From assembly GCA_905372605.1 (NCBI GenBank), contig CAJPPQ010000069.1, forward strand, positions 1 through 6,331: a stretch of 6,331 bases of DNA, in the 5' to 3' direction. Below the pieces are notes generated by a model, which did no database searches, was not told the origin of the DNA, and saw only the letters and a program-made list of their open reading frames with translations. The DNA is from Porphyromonadaceae bacterium. GTDB taxonomy: Bacteria > Bacteroidota > Bacteroidia > Bacteroidales > Paludibacteraceae. This document shows, in pieces, positions 1 through 5,237 of the stretch. A program made the position numbers and the translations under genes. The first letter of the stretch is position 1, and the number at the start of each line of letters is the position of its first letter.

Positions 1-163
1 GTGCATCGCTGATGACACGGTCGAGTTCACCGTTTTTTGTCCGGCTGTACTGGCTTGCACTTATGCCCAAACTTACAGCGAACTTACTATCAGAGCCGGT
101 AAAGTTACCTCTGCTAACCTCCAACGCGGCTAAAATCTTTTGTTTAATCTCTTTGGTAATCAT
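1..163 (-). CDS. Mu B-like transposition ATPase, N-terminal part only (cut by window edge)
   Basis: Reading leftward from the ATG at 163-161 gives 54 codons with no stop, beginning MITKEIKQKILAALEVSRG. It continues with FAVSLGISASQYSRTKNGE at about residues 28-46, which fits a lambda-repressor-type helix-turn-helix. MuB-like ATPases have an N-terminal HTH of this kind followed by an AAA+ ATPase domain; the Walker motifs would lie outside the window. In Mu the B protein binds DNA non-specifically, selects targets and activates the transposase. The gene starts 40 bp after the transposase stop in the same direction, as expected for an A-B operon. The sequence AAACACCAA sits five bases before the ATG and is also found before the transposase start. 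The identification rests on position plus a short HTH; another small DNA-binding protein is possible. Confidence 0.8.
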   Translation of the reverse strand, partial: MITKEIKQKILAALEVSRGNFTGSDSKFAVSLGISASQYSRTKNGELDRVISDA

Positions 164-203
164 TTCTTTTGGTGTTTTATTTGTGATTATTAAAATTCTT
201 ATG

Positions 204-2192
204 TTATAGGCTTTCCTTTGCCATTCTTACATAGTCGATACTATTGTCCATTTCGGCCGTTACCTCGTATCCTTTGGGTTGTTCGCTCTCTACGATGTCT
301 GTCTCTATATTGGCTATGTATGTGCTTGTCGTGGCTTTCATTTTGCCGACTCTACCTATCTCTGACTTGCGGTCGCGTATCATCTTATCGAACCTTGCCG
401 CTCTTTTTTGCTGATGAAGCATATTCGCTCTGTCTTCATCTGTCTGCTCTATGGTATTCTCATTATAGCGGTATTGCTCGCGGTTCACGGCCTCGCCTAT
501 GTATGTATCTCCCTGATATAGGTACACGCTCTTTACGCTACCGTCATCTTCGGGCAGCCAATAGGCTTCTACTTTATAGCTATTAGGTTTTAGCTGTTTT
601 AGGCTTTCGAAATCAATGAGTTCAAATTCGCCATTGGCAGCCTTTACGTAGTCATTGTTGTAGATGGTGCAGTTTTCCATATTGCCGATGTATCGGTACA
701 ATCTCCAACGCTCTGCACTAACTATATTAGGATTCATAAATTGAAGCAGTACGTCTCTTCTTGTCATTCCTGGATAGGTCTTTTGGCGTGGATGAAGCTG
801 GTTATTGTATTCTTCAATGTCCGAAAGGTCGTCCGATACTATTGTTTGCGGTTGGTACTCAGGCTCCACATAATCGCCTTTGACCTTGTTACGCACACAC
901 CTAAAAGCCTCATGTTTAGAGTACCATCGTCCGCGTGAGTGCCCATTCTTTTTTGATACACCATATTTAAGTTGGCGGTTTGTGTGTTCGGCACGTTTGC
1001 TCCACGCCGAGGGGTTGAAATAAATGAATGGGAACACCTCACTCAACCACTCCATGTCCTGTATCAGGTGGTGTTCGGCATCGAGCTGTCCACCGACGGG
1101 CAGTCCGAGTTCGAGGGCTTCACAGAACATATTTCGTAAGCACTCCTCTACAGTCTCTATCGTGGGTTTACCTACAATATATGCAGGTCTGAATATATAT
1201 CCGCTTACCACATCCGTTGCCTGATATTTATAGACCCAGCCACGCACGCTCTTACGGCTCAACGCCACGTCGTCTATCGTTATTTTTGACATAGAAAATT
1301 GGCCTGCCTTTCTATTGTGTTTAGGACGCATTTTGTCGGTGTAGTCGAAGTTGCCGTTGCGGTCTTCGTATATTGCGGTGAGGTTCACCACGTCCTTCAA
1401 ATAGTTCCATATCGTTGCCTTCGATACTTCCAGAGGTCTGCCGGCTTTATTACGAAAATCTTCCGGGGCAAAGACCTCCCCTGTTTCTACATCGTATATC
1501 TCGTGGCTTCCATTTACAAAACAGATATAGTCTGAATGAACCTGCTCCACAAATGGTTTATCTTGCATTCGGTACAAGGCTAAAAACAGGTTTGCCATTT
1601 TTCGGCTGACGATGCGTGTGCTGTCGTTGCCTATTTTGCCGCTTAGCAACGACTTTGCTCCCTCATTGCAATACCTTTTAAACACTCTTTCAAAGTATCT
1701 TATATTGCCGAATTGCCGACAATTGTACTCCATAGCGGCTTTAGTATAGAGTTCGAACATCTGTTGCCACATCTCGCCCTTCGGCACCTTACGTACGCCG
1801 AATCCCTTGCGGTTGCTCTCGACGTTATCTTTTTGTTCTTTGAGGCTTTTTAATATAGAGGCACAGCTGGTATGTTCCAGTACATCTTCCAGACTCAAGG
1901 GTTGTCCATTGGGCTTACGGTAAGTATCAAAGAAATCCCGTACATCAGGGTCAATCTCCACAAATATTTTCTCTTGTGATACTTTTGAGTCGTCGCTTAT
2001 TTTTAGTCCGAGTTTTTTAAGGCGGTCATATTTTATTTTGTCCGTATCAAACTCTATTGCAGAGTCCTCGCCTCTACCACATATACGTAGCTTACCGCTC
2101 CTGCTATCGTTCCATAACTGTGTATTTGTAAGTCCTGCTTGTTCCCAAGCCCTACGACTGACTCTTACTACATTCCCTTCTACTTGATACAT
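204..2192 (-). CDS. Mu A-like DDE transposase (rve integrase core), 662 aa
   Basis: This is the recombinase that cuts the phage ends and joins them to target DNA during transposition and integration. It is full length at 662 residues (phage Mu A is 663). Visible layout: an N-terminal DNA-binding part (about 1-60); a helical region (about 130-290) containing KATIWNYLKDVVN; the catalytic rve core (about 300-440); a post-core region resembling the Mu beta-barrel (about 465-570); and a basic tail (about 585-620). The likely DDE triad is D307 or D308 (in KITIDDVAL), D371 (in GQLDAEHH) and E402 (in SKRAEHTNRQLKYG). The D-to-E gap of 31 residues is shorter than in Mu A but within the range of rve enzymes. 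The ATG at 2192 gives the expected N-terminus. There is no frameshift or internal stop, so it appears functional. Transcription probably comes from the promoter at 2620-2650, through the small HTH gene. Confidence 0.95.
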   Translation of the reverse strand: MYQVEGNVVRVSRRAWEQAGLTNTQLWNDSRSGKLRICGRGEDSAIEFDTDKIKYDRLKKLGLKISDDSKVSQEKIFVEIDPDVRDFFDTYRKPNGQPLSLEDVLEHTSCASILKSLKEQKDNVESNRKGFGVRKVPKGEMWQQMFELYTKAAMEYNCRQFGNIRYFERVFKRYCNEGAKSLLSGKIGNDSTRIVSRKMANLFLALYRMQDKPFVEQVHSDYICFVNGSHEIYDVETGEVFAPEDFRNKAGRPLEVSKATIWNYLKDVVNLTAIYEDRNGNFDYTDKMRPKHNRKAGQFSMSKITIDDVALSRKSVRGWVYKYQATDVVSGYIFRPAYIVGKPTIETVEECLRNMFCEALELGLPVGGQLDAEHHLIQDMEWLSEVFPFIYFNPSAWSKRAEHTNRQLKYGVSKKNGHSRGRWYSKHEAFRCVRNKVKGDYVEPEYQPQTIVSDDLSDIEEYNNQLHPRQKTYPGMTRRDVLLQFMNPNIVSAERWRLYRYIGNMENCTIYNNDYVKAANGEFELIDFESLKQLKPNSYKVEAYWLPEDDGSVKSVYLYQGDTYIGEAVNREQYRYNENTIEQTDEDRANMLHQQKRAARFDKMIRDRKSEIGRVGKMKATTSTYIANIETDIVESEQPKGYEVTAEMDNSIDYVRMAKESL

Positions 2193-2391
2193 AATCTTGG
2201 TGTTTTTTTGTGGTTATGTGCCTTTTTTTTATGCCTATCCGATTAAACTGCTGTAAGTAAATATATTGCGATAAAATAACTCGAAAAAAAAATTTGTATT
2301 TTCTCTGATTTTCAAACATTTAGGTCGTTATTCGAAACTTCGCCATTCCATAAAAATTTTTTCCAAATAAACAAATATCCGTTACCCCATT
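2193..2391 (-). other. Intergenic gap between small HTH gene and transposase; no supported gene
   Basis: This 199-bp A/T-rich stretch separates two genes read in the same direction. I see no strong terminator hairpin and no good TTTG/TAnnTTTG promoter on the minus strand. It contains long A/T runs at 2283-2298 and 2351-2366, and a TTCGAA palindrome at 2331-2336. It is likely a long 5' untranslated region of the transposase. It could hold regulation of transposase synthesis, but nothing in the sequence shows how. Confidence 0.5.
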
Positions 2392-2574
2392 TTACCTTAC
2401 GACTATCTCTTTATATCTCGCTTTATAATACTTACGTACCTTATCGGCTTTCTCGCCGGCGGCATTGTCGTATATAGCGGTTCTAACAGTATGCCTGCTA
2501 CATCCGCACGCTCTTGCTATATCGTTGATAAAGCCGTGTCTGGGCGTTTTTTTTATACATTTGTCGGTTGTCAT
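2392..2574 (-). CDS. Small LacI-like helix-turn-helix protein, Ner-like position, 60 aa
   Basis: With the start at 2574 this is a 60-residue protein. Residues 15-36 (FINDIARACGCSRHTVRTAI plus YD) read as a LacI/Cro-type HTH: a first helix, the turn at GCS, and a recognition helix. The tail (about 37-60) is rich in Lys and Arg. An upstream in-frame ATG at 2622 would add 16 residues. It is unlikely, because it lies inside the promoter's -7 element at 2620-2627, upstream of the expected transcript start. In Mu the first early gene, ner, encodes a small DNA-binding protein that damps both the early and repressor promoters; position and size suggest the same role here, which is inference. It is the first gene of the leftward early operon and is divergent from the repressor. 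Confidence 0.75.
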   Translation of the reverse strand: MTTDKCIKKTPRHGFINDIARACGCSRHTVRTAIYDNAAGEKADKVRKYYKARYKEIVVR

Positions 2575-2619
2575 ATTTTTACTATCTTTGTTGCGAATTA
2601 TACATTTGTATTTCGACTG

Positions 2620-2650
2620 CAAAATTAGAACAAATAATTCTATTTACAAA
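2620..2650 (-). promoter_or_regulatory. Leftward early promoter of the prophage (Bacteroides sigma type)
   Basis: On the minus strand a TTTG (plus-strand CAAA at 2647-2650) is followed after 19 bp by TAATTTTG (plus-strand CAAAATTA at 2620-2627), a perfect match to the Bacteroides TTTG/TAnnTTTG consensus with normal spacing. Transcription should start near 2613, leaving about 38 nt before the ATG at 2574. An operator-like repeat overlaps the -7 element and a second copy lies directly upstream of the -33 element, so repression by the S24 repressor is likely. Confidence 0.75.
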
Positions 2651-2714
2651 ACAAATTAGAACTTTTTGGAATATTATTTTGCTATAATATTGATTGTAAG
2701 TGATATAAAATTAG
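2622..2714. promoter_or_regulatory. Operator-like repeats in the divergent control region
   Basis: AAATTAGAAC occurs twice as a direct repeat, at 2622-2631 and 2653-2662, 31 bp apart (about three DNA turns). The core AAATTAG occurs a third time at 2708-2714, just before the repressor ATG at 2719. An inverted repeat TAGAA/TTCTA (2626-2630 and 2638-2642) lies between the first two. The first copy covers the -7 element of the leftward promoter, the second sits upstream of its -33 element, and the third could serve autoregulation of the repressor. I found no convincing consensus promoter for the repressor itself; the closest -7 match is TAATATTG at 2685-2692, with poor spacing to any TTTG. Confidence 0.55.
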
Positions 2715-2718
2715 TATT

Positions 2719-3447
2719 ATGGATATAAATAAAAGGCTTGAGCGTGTATTAGACGTATTAAAGAGTGGGAATTATATATATAATGAGGCTGATTTTGCCA
2801 AAAAAACAGGTATTAGCAAGTCTTTTTTGTCAGATATGAAAGCTGGCAGAAAGGAGATAAGTGAACGTAATGTTCTAAATTTTACCAGGGTATTTGATGT
2901 CATTTCTCCTGATTGGTTATTAACGGGCAAAGGTGAGATGCTTAAGCCTACCGAAGTGCCTCCCTCAGAGACTACTCGTGGAAGTGCCAATCGTAAAAAG
3001 ATACCTCTGTACGATACGTATAGTGTAGGAGGTACATCTATGGTAGCCCCCAATGATCCCGTAACGGCTCCTACCGAATGGATCGACGCAGGAGACTGGT
3101 TCATAGATGCCACCGCAGCAATGCACCACTATGGAGATAGTATGATAGAGTATCCTTCCGGGTGTATCCTTGCACTTAAGGAGATAAACGATAAACAATT
3201 AATTATATGGGGTAAAAACTACGTAATTGAAACTGACGAATACCGTATTACCAAACGTCTGCAACGATCGAAAGACCCTAAGTATGTAATTGCATATAGT
3301 ACCAACGAAGAAAAGTATCAAGACGGCACACTTATCCACCAACCGATAGACATACCCAAATCGGCAATCAGACGCTTGGCTCTCGTACTCGGATATGTCG
3401 TAAAAGAGCACTGTTCAGCTCGTTTTTACAGTATTAATCGGGGTTAG
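2719..3447 (+). CDS. Phage repressor: HTH plus LexA/CI-type S24 peptidase domain, 242 aa
   Basis: This is the likely lysogeny repressor. Residues about 5-60 form an XRE-type HTH (NEADFAKKTGISKSFLSDMK at 22-41, then KEIS). PDWLLTGKGEML follows at 64-75, a phrase common in Bacteroidales repressors of this class. A Pro/Ser/Thr linker (77-90) leads to an S24 domain (about 95-230) with the catalytic Ser141 in YGDSM and a candidate catalytic Lys179 in YRITKRL. LexA and lambda CI cut themselves at an Ala-Gly bond. The matching place here reads YSVGGTSM (101-108), so cleavage would have to be at Val-Gly or Gly-Gly. Transcription runs toward the phage end, as for Mu c. Its targets are probably the repeats at 2622-2714. 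If self-cleavage works, the prophage may be induced by DNA damage; the sequence does not prove this. Confidence 0.92.
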   Translation: MDINKRLERVLDVLKSGNYIYNEADFAKKTGISKSFLSDMKAGRKEISERNVLNFTRVFDVISPDWLLTGKGEMLKPTEVPPSETTRGSANRKKIPLYDTYSVGGTSMVAPNDPVTAPTEWIDAGDWFIDATAAMHHYGDSMIEYPSGCILALKEINDKQLIIWGKNYVIETDEYRITKRLQRSKDPKYVIAYSTNEEKYQDGTLIHQPIDIPKSAIRRLALVLGYVVKEHCSARFYSINRG

Positions 3448-3570
3448 AGCAGCCTTTTTCATTAACTCCGAAAAAGACCCCAAAAATCGCACTTTTTACT
3501 ACTTTTTGGAGCATTAAGACCTCCGAAACGGCTATTTTAATTGCAAAAAAATGTAAATTATTGCAGTATT

Positions 3571-3588
3571 GGTACAGTAAAGGTACAG
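3571..3588 (+). repeat. GGTACAG short direct repeat
   Basis: GGTACAG occurs at 3571-3577 and 3582-3588, 11 bp apart (one DNA turn), which suits a protein-binding site. The GTAC core also appears in the repeats at 3845-3861 and 3912-3928, so these may belong to one set of transposase sites. The motif is short and chance is possible. Confidence 0.35.
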
Positions 3589-3634
3589 CGAAGAGGCGTT
3601 TTTTGCTTTTTTATCGCCACCCAAATCACACAAA

Positions 3635-3659
3635 AAAAGCCCCCGTTTTTGGGGCTTTT
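3635..3659. terminator. Strong bidirectional rho-independent terminator
   Basis: AAAAGCCCC (3635-3643) pairs perfectly with GGGGCTTTT (3651-3659) around a 7-base loop. Read leftward the stem is followed by an unbroken run of seven T; read rightward by only four T, so it is stronger in the leftward direction. It can end the repressor transcript and can also stop outside transcription from entering the prophage antisense to the repressor. Confidence 0.85.
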
Positions 3660-3770
3660 GGGCGGCGTTTTAATTGTGGTTTGGCGTATGGTATATAAGA
3701 GTCCGTTTTGCTCTATTTTAGGGCTATTGGCGGTGTTTTTTAGGCGGTATTAAAGCCTTTGTAAAGCGTC

Positions 3771-3830
3771 CTTCAAGCATAGTTAAAGTTATCGCTCATT
3801 TTCGCTCCAAAACTTCAAGCAAAATTAAAG
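3771..3830 (+). repeat. Pair of CTTCAAGC...TTAAAG direct repeats, candidate transposase end sites
   Basis: Two 18-bp copies at 3771-3788 and 3813-3830 match at 16 of 18 positions (CTTCAAGCATAGTTAAAG and CTTCAAGCAAAATTAAAG) and are 42 bp apart (four DNA turns). On the minus strand each reads as CTTTAA...GCTTGAAG. Phage Mu ends carry a CTTGAAG-like core in their Mu A sites, so a similar role is plausible by location and form. This is inference, since the other phage end is outside the window. Confidence 0.55.
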
Positions 3831-3844
3831 CGAAATTAAACCTA

Positions 3845-3928
3845 TTGTACTTTTCGTTTTTGTGTGGTTTTTTATAAGTAGCTATTATTTAGATATTTAT
3901 TTATATGCGTTTTGTACTTGTCGTTTTT
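3845..3928 (+). repeat. Pair of TTGTACTT(T/G)TCGTTTTT direct repeats, candidate transposase end sites
   Basis: Two 17-bp copies at 3845-3861 and 3912-3928 differ at one base and are 67 bp apart. They lie between the CTTCAAGC repeats and the peptide gene. On the minus strand they read AAAAACGA(A/C)AAGTACAA. If they are transposase sites, the phage end lies to their right. If instead they are part of the peptide operon's regulation, the phage ends earlier. Confidence 0.55.
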
Positions 3929-3937
3929 ACCCCCTTA

Positions 3938-3945
3938 TATCTTTG
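3938..3945 (+). promoter_or_regulatory. Promoter -7 element for the peptide operon
   Basis: TATCTTTG is a perfect match to the Bacteroides TAnnTTTG element, 29 bp before the peptide ATG. The upstream partner is not ideal: TTTG at 3911-3914 is 23 bp away and CTTG at 3917-3920 is 17 bp away, against the usual 19-21. Both candidates overlap the repeat at 3912-3928, so the same DNA may serve the promoter and the transposase. The start would be near 3952, right at the candidate phage terminus. Confidence 0.55.
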
Positions 3946-3974
3946 CTTTTTTCAATTTCTAAATTATTTTTTAT

Positions 3975-4187
3975 ATGAAAAGAGAAGATTTTAGTTTTGC
4001 ACATAGTGCACAAGGTTTTATGACAATCGTTAGTTCAGACAAACCCGCTGCTTGCGGTAGTGCCTGCGGTAGCGGCGACAAACCAGAAGAAAAGCCTGCT
4101 GCTTGCGGTAGTGCCTGCGGTAGCGGCGACAAGCCCGAAGAAAAGCCCGCTGCATGTGGTTCGGCTTGTGGTAGCGGCGACAAGTAA
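3975..4187 (+). CDS. Cys-rich ACGX-repeat RiPP precursor peptide, 70 aa
   Basis: A 22-residue leader (MKREDFSFAHSAQGFMTIVS plus SD) is followed by three tandem 17-residue units, KPAACGSACGSGDKPEE; the last stops after GDK. Each unit has two ACGS tetrapeptides, giving Cys at 27, 31, 44, 48, 61 and 65. A small Cys/Gly/Ser repeat peptide directly before a radical SAM/SPASM gene is the pattern of a ribosomal peptide whose core is modified by that enzyme, and it fits what I recall as the predicted ACGX peptide family. Likely chemistry is thioether or other bonds made through the Cys residues, but no product is known to me. There is no signal peptide and no Gly-Gly leader cleavage site. The third repeat differs from the second by synonymous codons only, showing that the protein is under selection. 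The start follows an A/T-rich stretch without a Shine-Dalgarno sequence, as is usual in this phylum. Confidence 0.85.
   Translation: MKREDFSFAHSAQGFMTIVSSDKPAACGSACGSGDKPEEKPAACGSACGSGDKPEEKPAACGSACGSGDK
4041..4187 (+). repeat. 51-bp coding tandem repeat (2.9 copies) in the precursor core
   Basis: Units lie at 4041-4091, 4092-4142 and 4143-4187 (the last ends in the stop codon). Units 1 and 2 are almost identical in DNA. Unit 3 differs from unit 2 in six codons, all silent, including Ser AGT to TCG. This suggests an older duplication for unit 3 and a recent duplication or gene conversion between units 1 and 2. Confidence 0.9.
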
Positions 4188-4193
4188 AGACCT

Positions 4194-5228
4194 ATGAATT
4201 ATTTTGCATTCCAGTGGCACATTACTGACGAGTGCGATCAGCGTTGCAAGCACTGTTACATTTTCTCCGAGGGACATTCGAAACTCATCGAAATGCCGTG
4301 GGCGAGACTTGTAGCGGTGCTTGCCAACATTGAGCGGATGTGTCTACGTATGCAACGCCTACCCTACCTCTACATCACAGGGGGCGACCCTATCCTACAC
4401 AGTCGTTTCTGGGATTTCCTCGAGCTGGTACACAGCCGTTCCATACCTTTCACCATTATGGGCAACCCCTTTCACCTGACCGACGAAGTCTGCCGACGGC
4501 TCAAAGAGTTGGGTTGCCGAAAATATCAGCTTAGCATCGACGGAATGCAAGAGACGCACGACTATTTCCGTCAAAAAGGTTCGTTCGACACCACCGTCAG
4601 CAAGATAGAGGTTATCCGCCGTGCAGGAATACACTGTGCTATAATGACAACCGTCTCGAAAACAAATATGGACGAACTACCCGATATTATCGACCTCGTG
4701 GTAGAACACAAAGCCGATATTTTCGCTTTCGGACGCTACTGCCCCACAAGCGAAGACAAGGCTACAAAGGCGAGTTGGCATATCGAACCACACGAATATC
4801 AAAAGTTATTGGAAAAATGTTGGGCTAAATACGAGCAACATAAAGATTCCGAAACCACATTCAATCTAAAAGACCACTTGTGGACGCTTTTCCTATACGA
4901 AAAAGGTATTTTCAAAATCCCCGAAGGTCTCAAAGAGGACACAATTTATGACGGTTGCAACTGTGGCAACTGCCATTTCACCATCTCGGCAGAGGGGCGA
5001 TTGATGGCTTGCAGGCGTTTCGAGAGCTATGTCGGTTCTGTGAGTGAAGAACTCTATGATGTATTTCACGGTTCGCAAGTTGAGCAGTATCGCCAACACG
5101 AAAATTTCGAAAAATGTTCGCAGTGCGAACTATTGCGTTTCTGTCGGGGCTGTCCCGCCGTAGCATTCGGTTACACACACAATTTTTACGCACCCGACCC
5201 ACAATGTTGGAAAAATATAAAATCATAA
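4194..5228 (+). CDS. Radical SAM/SPASM peptide maturase (ACGX-type), 344 aa
   Basis: This is an iron-sulfur enzyme that should cleave S-adenosylmethionine to a radical and use it to modify the adjacent Cys-rich precursor in the cytoplasm. The radical SAM cluster motif is C14-x3-C18-x2-C21 (ECDQRCKHCY), followed by the SAM-binding GGDP at 63-66 and the strand YQLSIDGMQETHD at 111-123. A C-terminal SPASM domain, which binds extra 4Fe-4S clusters, shows C255, C257 and C260, then G268-x4-C273, then C308-x2-C311-x5-C317-x2-C320 and C338. The CNCGNC cluster at 255-260 has more Cys than the usual pattern. I see no separate RRE leader-binding domain. It starts 6 bp after the precursor stop, so the two are translationally linked. 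Family assignment is firm; the precise bond it makes cannot be read from the sequence. Confidence 0.93.
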   Translation: MNYFAFQWHITDECDQRCKHCYIFSEGHSKLIEMPWARLVAVLANIERMCLRMQRLPYLYITGGDPILHSRFWDFLELVHSRSIPFTIMGNPFHLTDEVCRRLKELGCRKYQLSIDGMQETHDYFRQKGSFDTTVSKIEVIRRAGIHCAIMTTVSKTNMDELPDIIDLVVEHKADIFAFGRYCPTSEDKATKASWHIEPHEYQKLLEKCWAKYEQHKDSETTFNLKDHLWTLFLYEKGIFKIPEGLKEDTIYDGCNCGNCHFTISAEGRLMACRRFESYVGSVSEELYDVFHGSQVEQYRQHENFEKCSQCELLRFCRGCPAVAFGYTHNFYAPDPQCWKNIKS

Positions 5229-5237
5229 AAACACACA

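Larger units (their letters stand above)
1..3954 (-). mobile_element. Left (early/regulatory) end of a Mu-like transposable prophage, partial
   Basis: The gene order repressor (divergent), small HTH regulator, DDE transposase, ATPase matches the early end of Mu-type transposable phages (c, ner, A, B), and all four products can be recognised from their sequences. Early genes run leftward, so the phage end lies to the right and the rest of the phage lies left of base 1. The right boundary is inferred. Repeats resembling transposase end sites lie at 3771-3832 and 3845-3928, and the only TG/CA-type dinucleotide between them and the next gene is the CA at 3953-3954. The true end could be earlier, anywhere after the repressor stop at 3447. 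It could instead be an integrative element or phage remnant with the same module. Confidence is high for identity and low for the exact edge. Confidence 0.8.
3448..3974. other. Gene-free prophage end / junction region
   Basis: About 527 bp without a credible protein gene. From left to right it holds a weak imperfect hairpin after the repressor (arms 3466-3476 and 3502-3511), a GGTACAG direct repeat (3571-3577 and 3582-3588), a strong terminator (3635-3659), a G-rich stretch with recurring GGCGG(C/T) motifs (3661-3750), two families of end-site-like repeats (3771-3832 and 3845-3928), a very A/T-rich spacer, and a promoter -7 element (3938-3945) just ahead of the peptide gene. The phage-host boundary should be in here. 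An open frame at 3541-3753 is not believable because it runs through the terminator. Confidence 0.6.

Noticed and set aside
12..586. Plus-strand open frames opposite the transposase and ATPase genes
   Set aside because: They lie antisense to well-supported genes and show no family signature.
2152..2319. A 55-codon minus-strand frame in the gap before the transposase
   Set aside because: It is made of A/T-rich low-complexity codons, overlaps the transposase start by 41 bp, and has no promoter or recognisable motif.
2575..2622. Upstream ATG at 2622 for the small HTH protein
   Set aside because: It lies within the -7 element at 2620-2627, before the expected transcript start, and the added residues do not extend the HTH.
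2665..2692. TTTG...TAATATTG as the repressor promoter
   Set aside because: The -7 element has a mismatch and the spacing is only 16 bp, too weak to list as a feature.
3466..3511. Hairpin after the repressor as its own terminator
   Set aside because: The arms are imperfect (a bulged G), the loop is about 25 bases and no T-run follows; the hairpin at 3635-3659 is far better.
3541..3753. A 70-codon plus-strand frame in the junction region
   Set aside because: It runs through the strong terminator at 3635-3659, has low-complexity content and resembles no protein family I know.
4041..4187. Tandem repeats that might suggest a CRISPR array
   Set aside because: Repeats are directly adjacent with no unique spacers, are in frame inside a peptide gene, and differ by silent changes only.
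3971..4277. Minus-strand open frames opposite the precursor peptide
   Set aside because: They are mirror images of the repeat-rich coding strand; silent changes in repeat 3 support the plus-strand frame, and no promoter or start context favours the minus strand.
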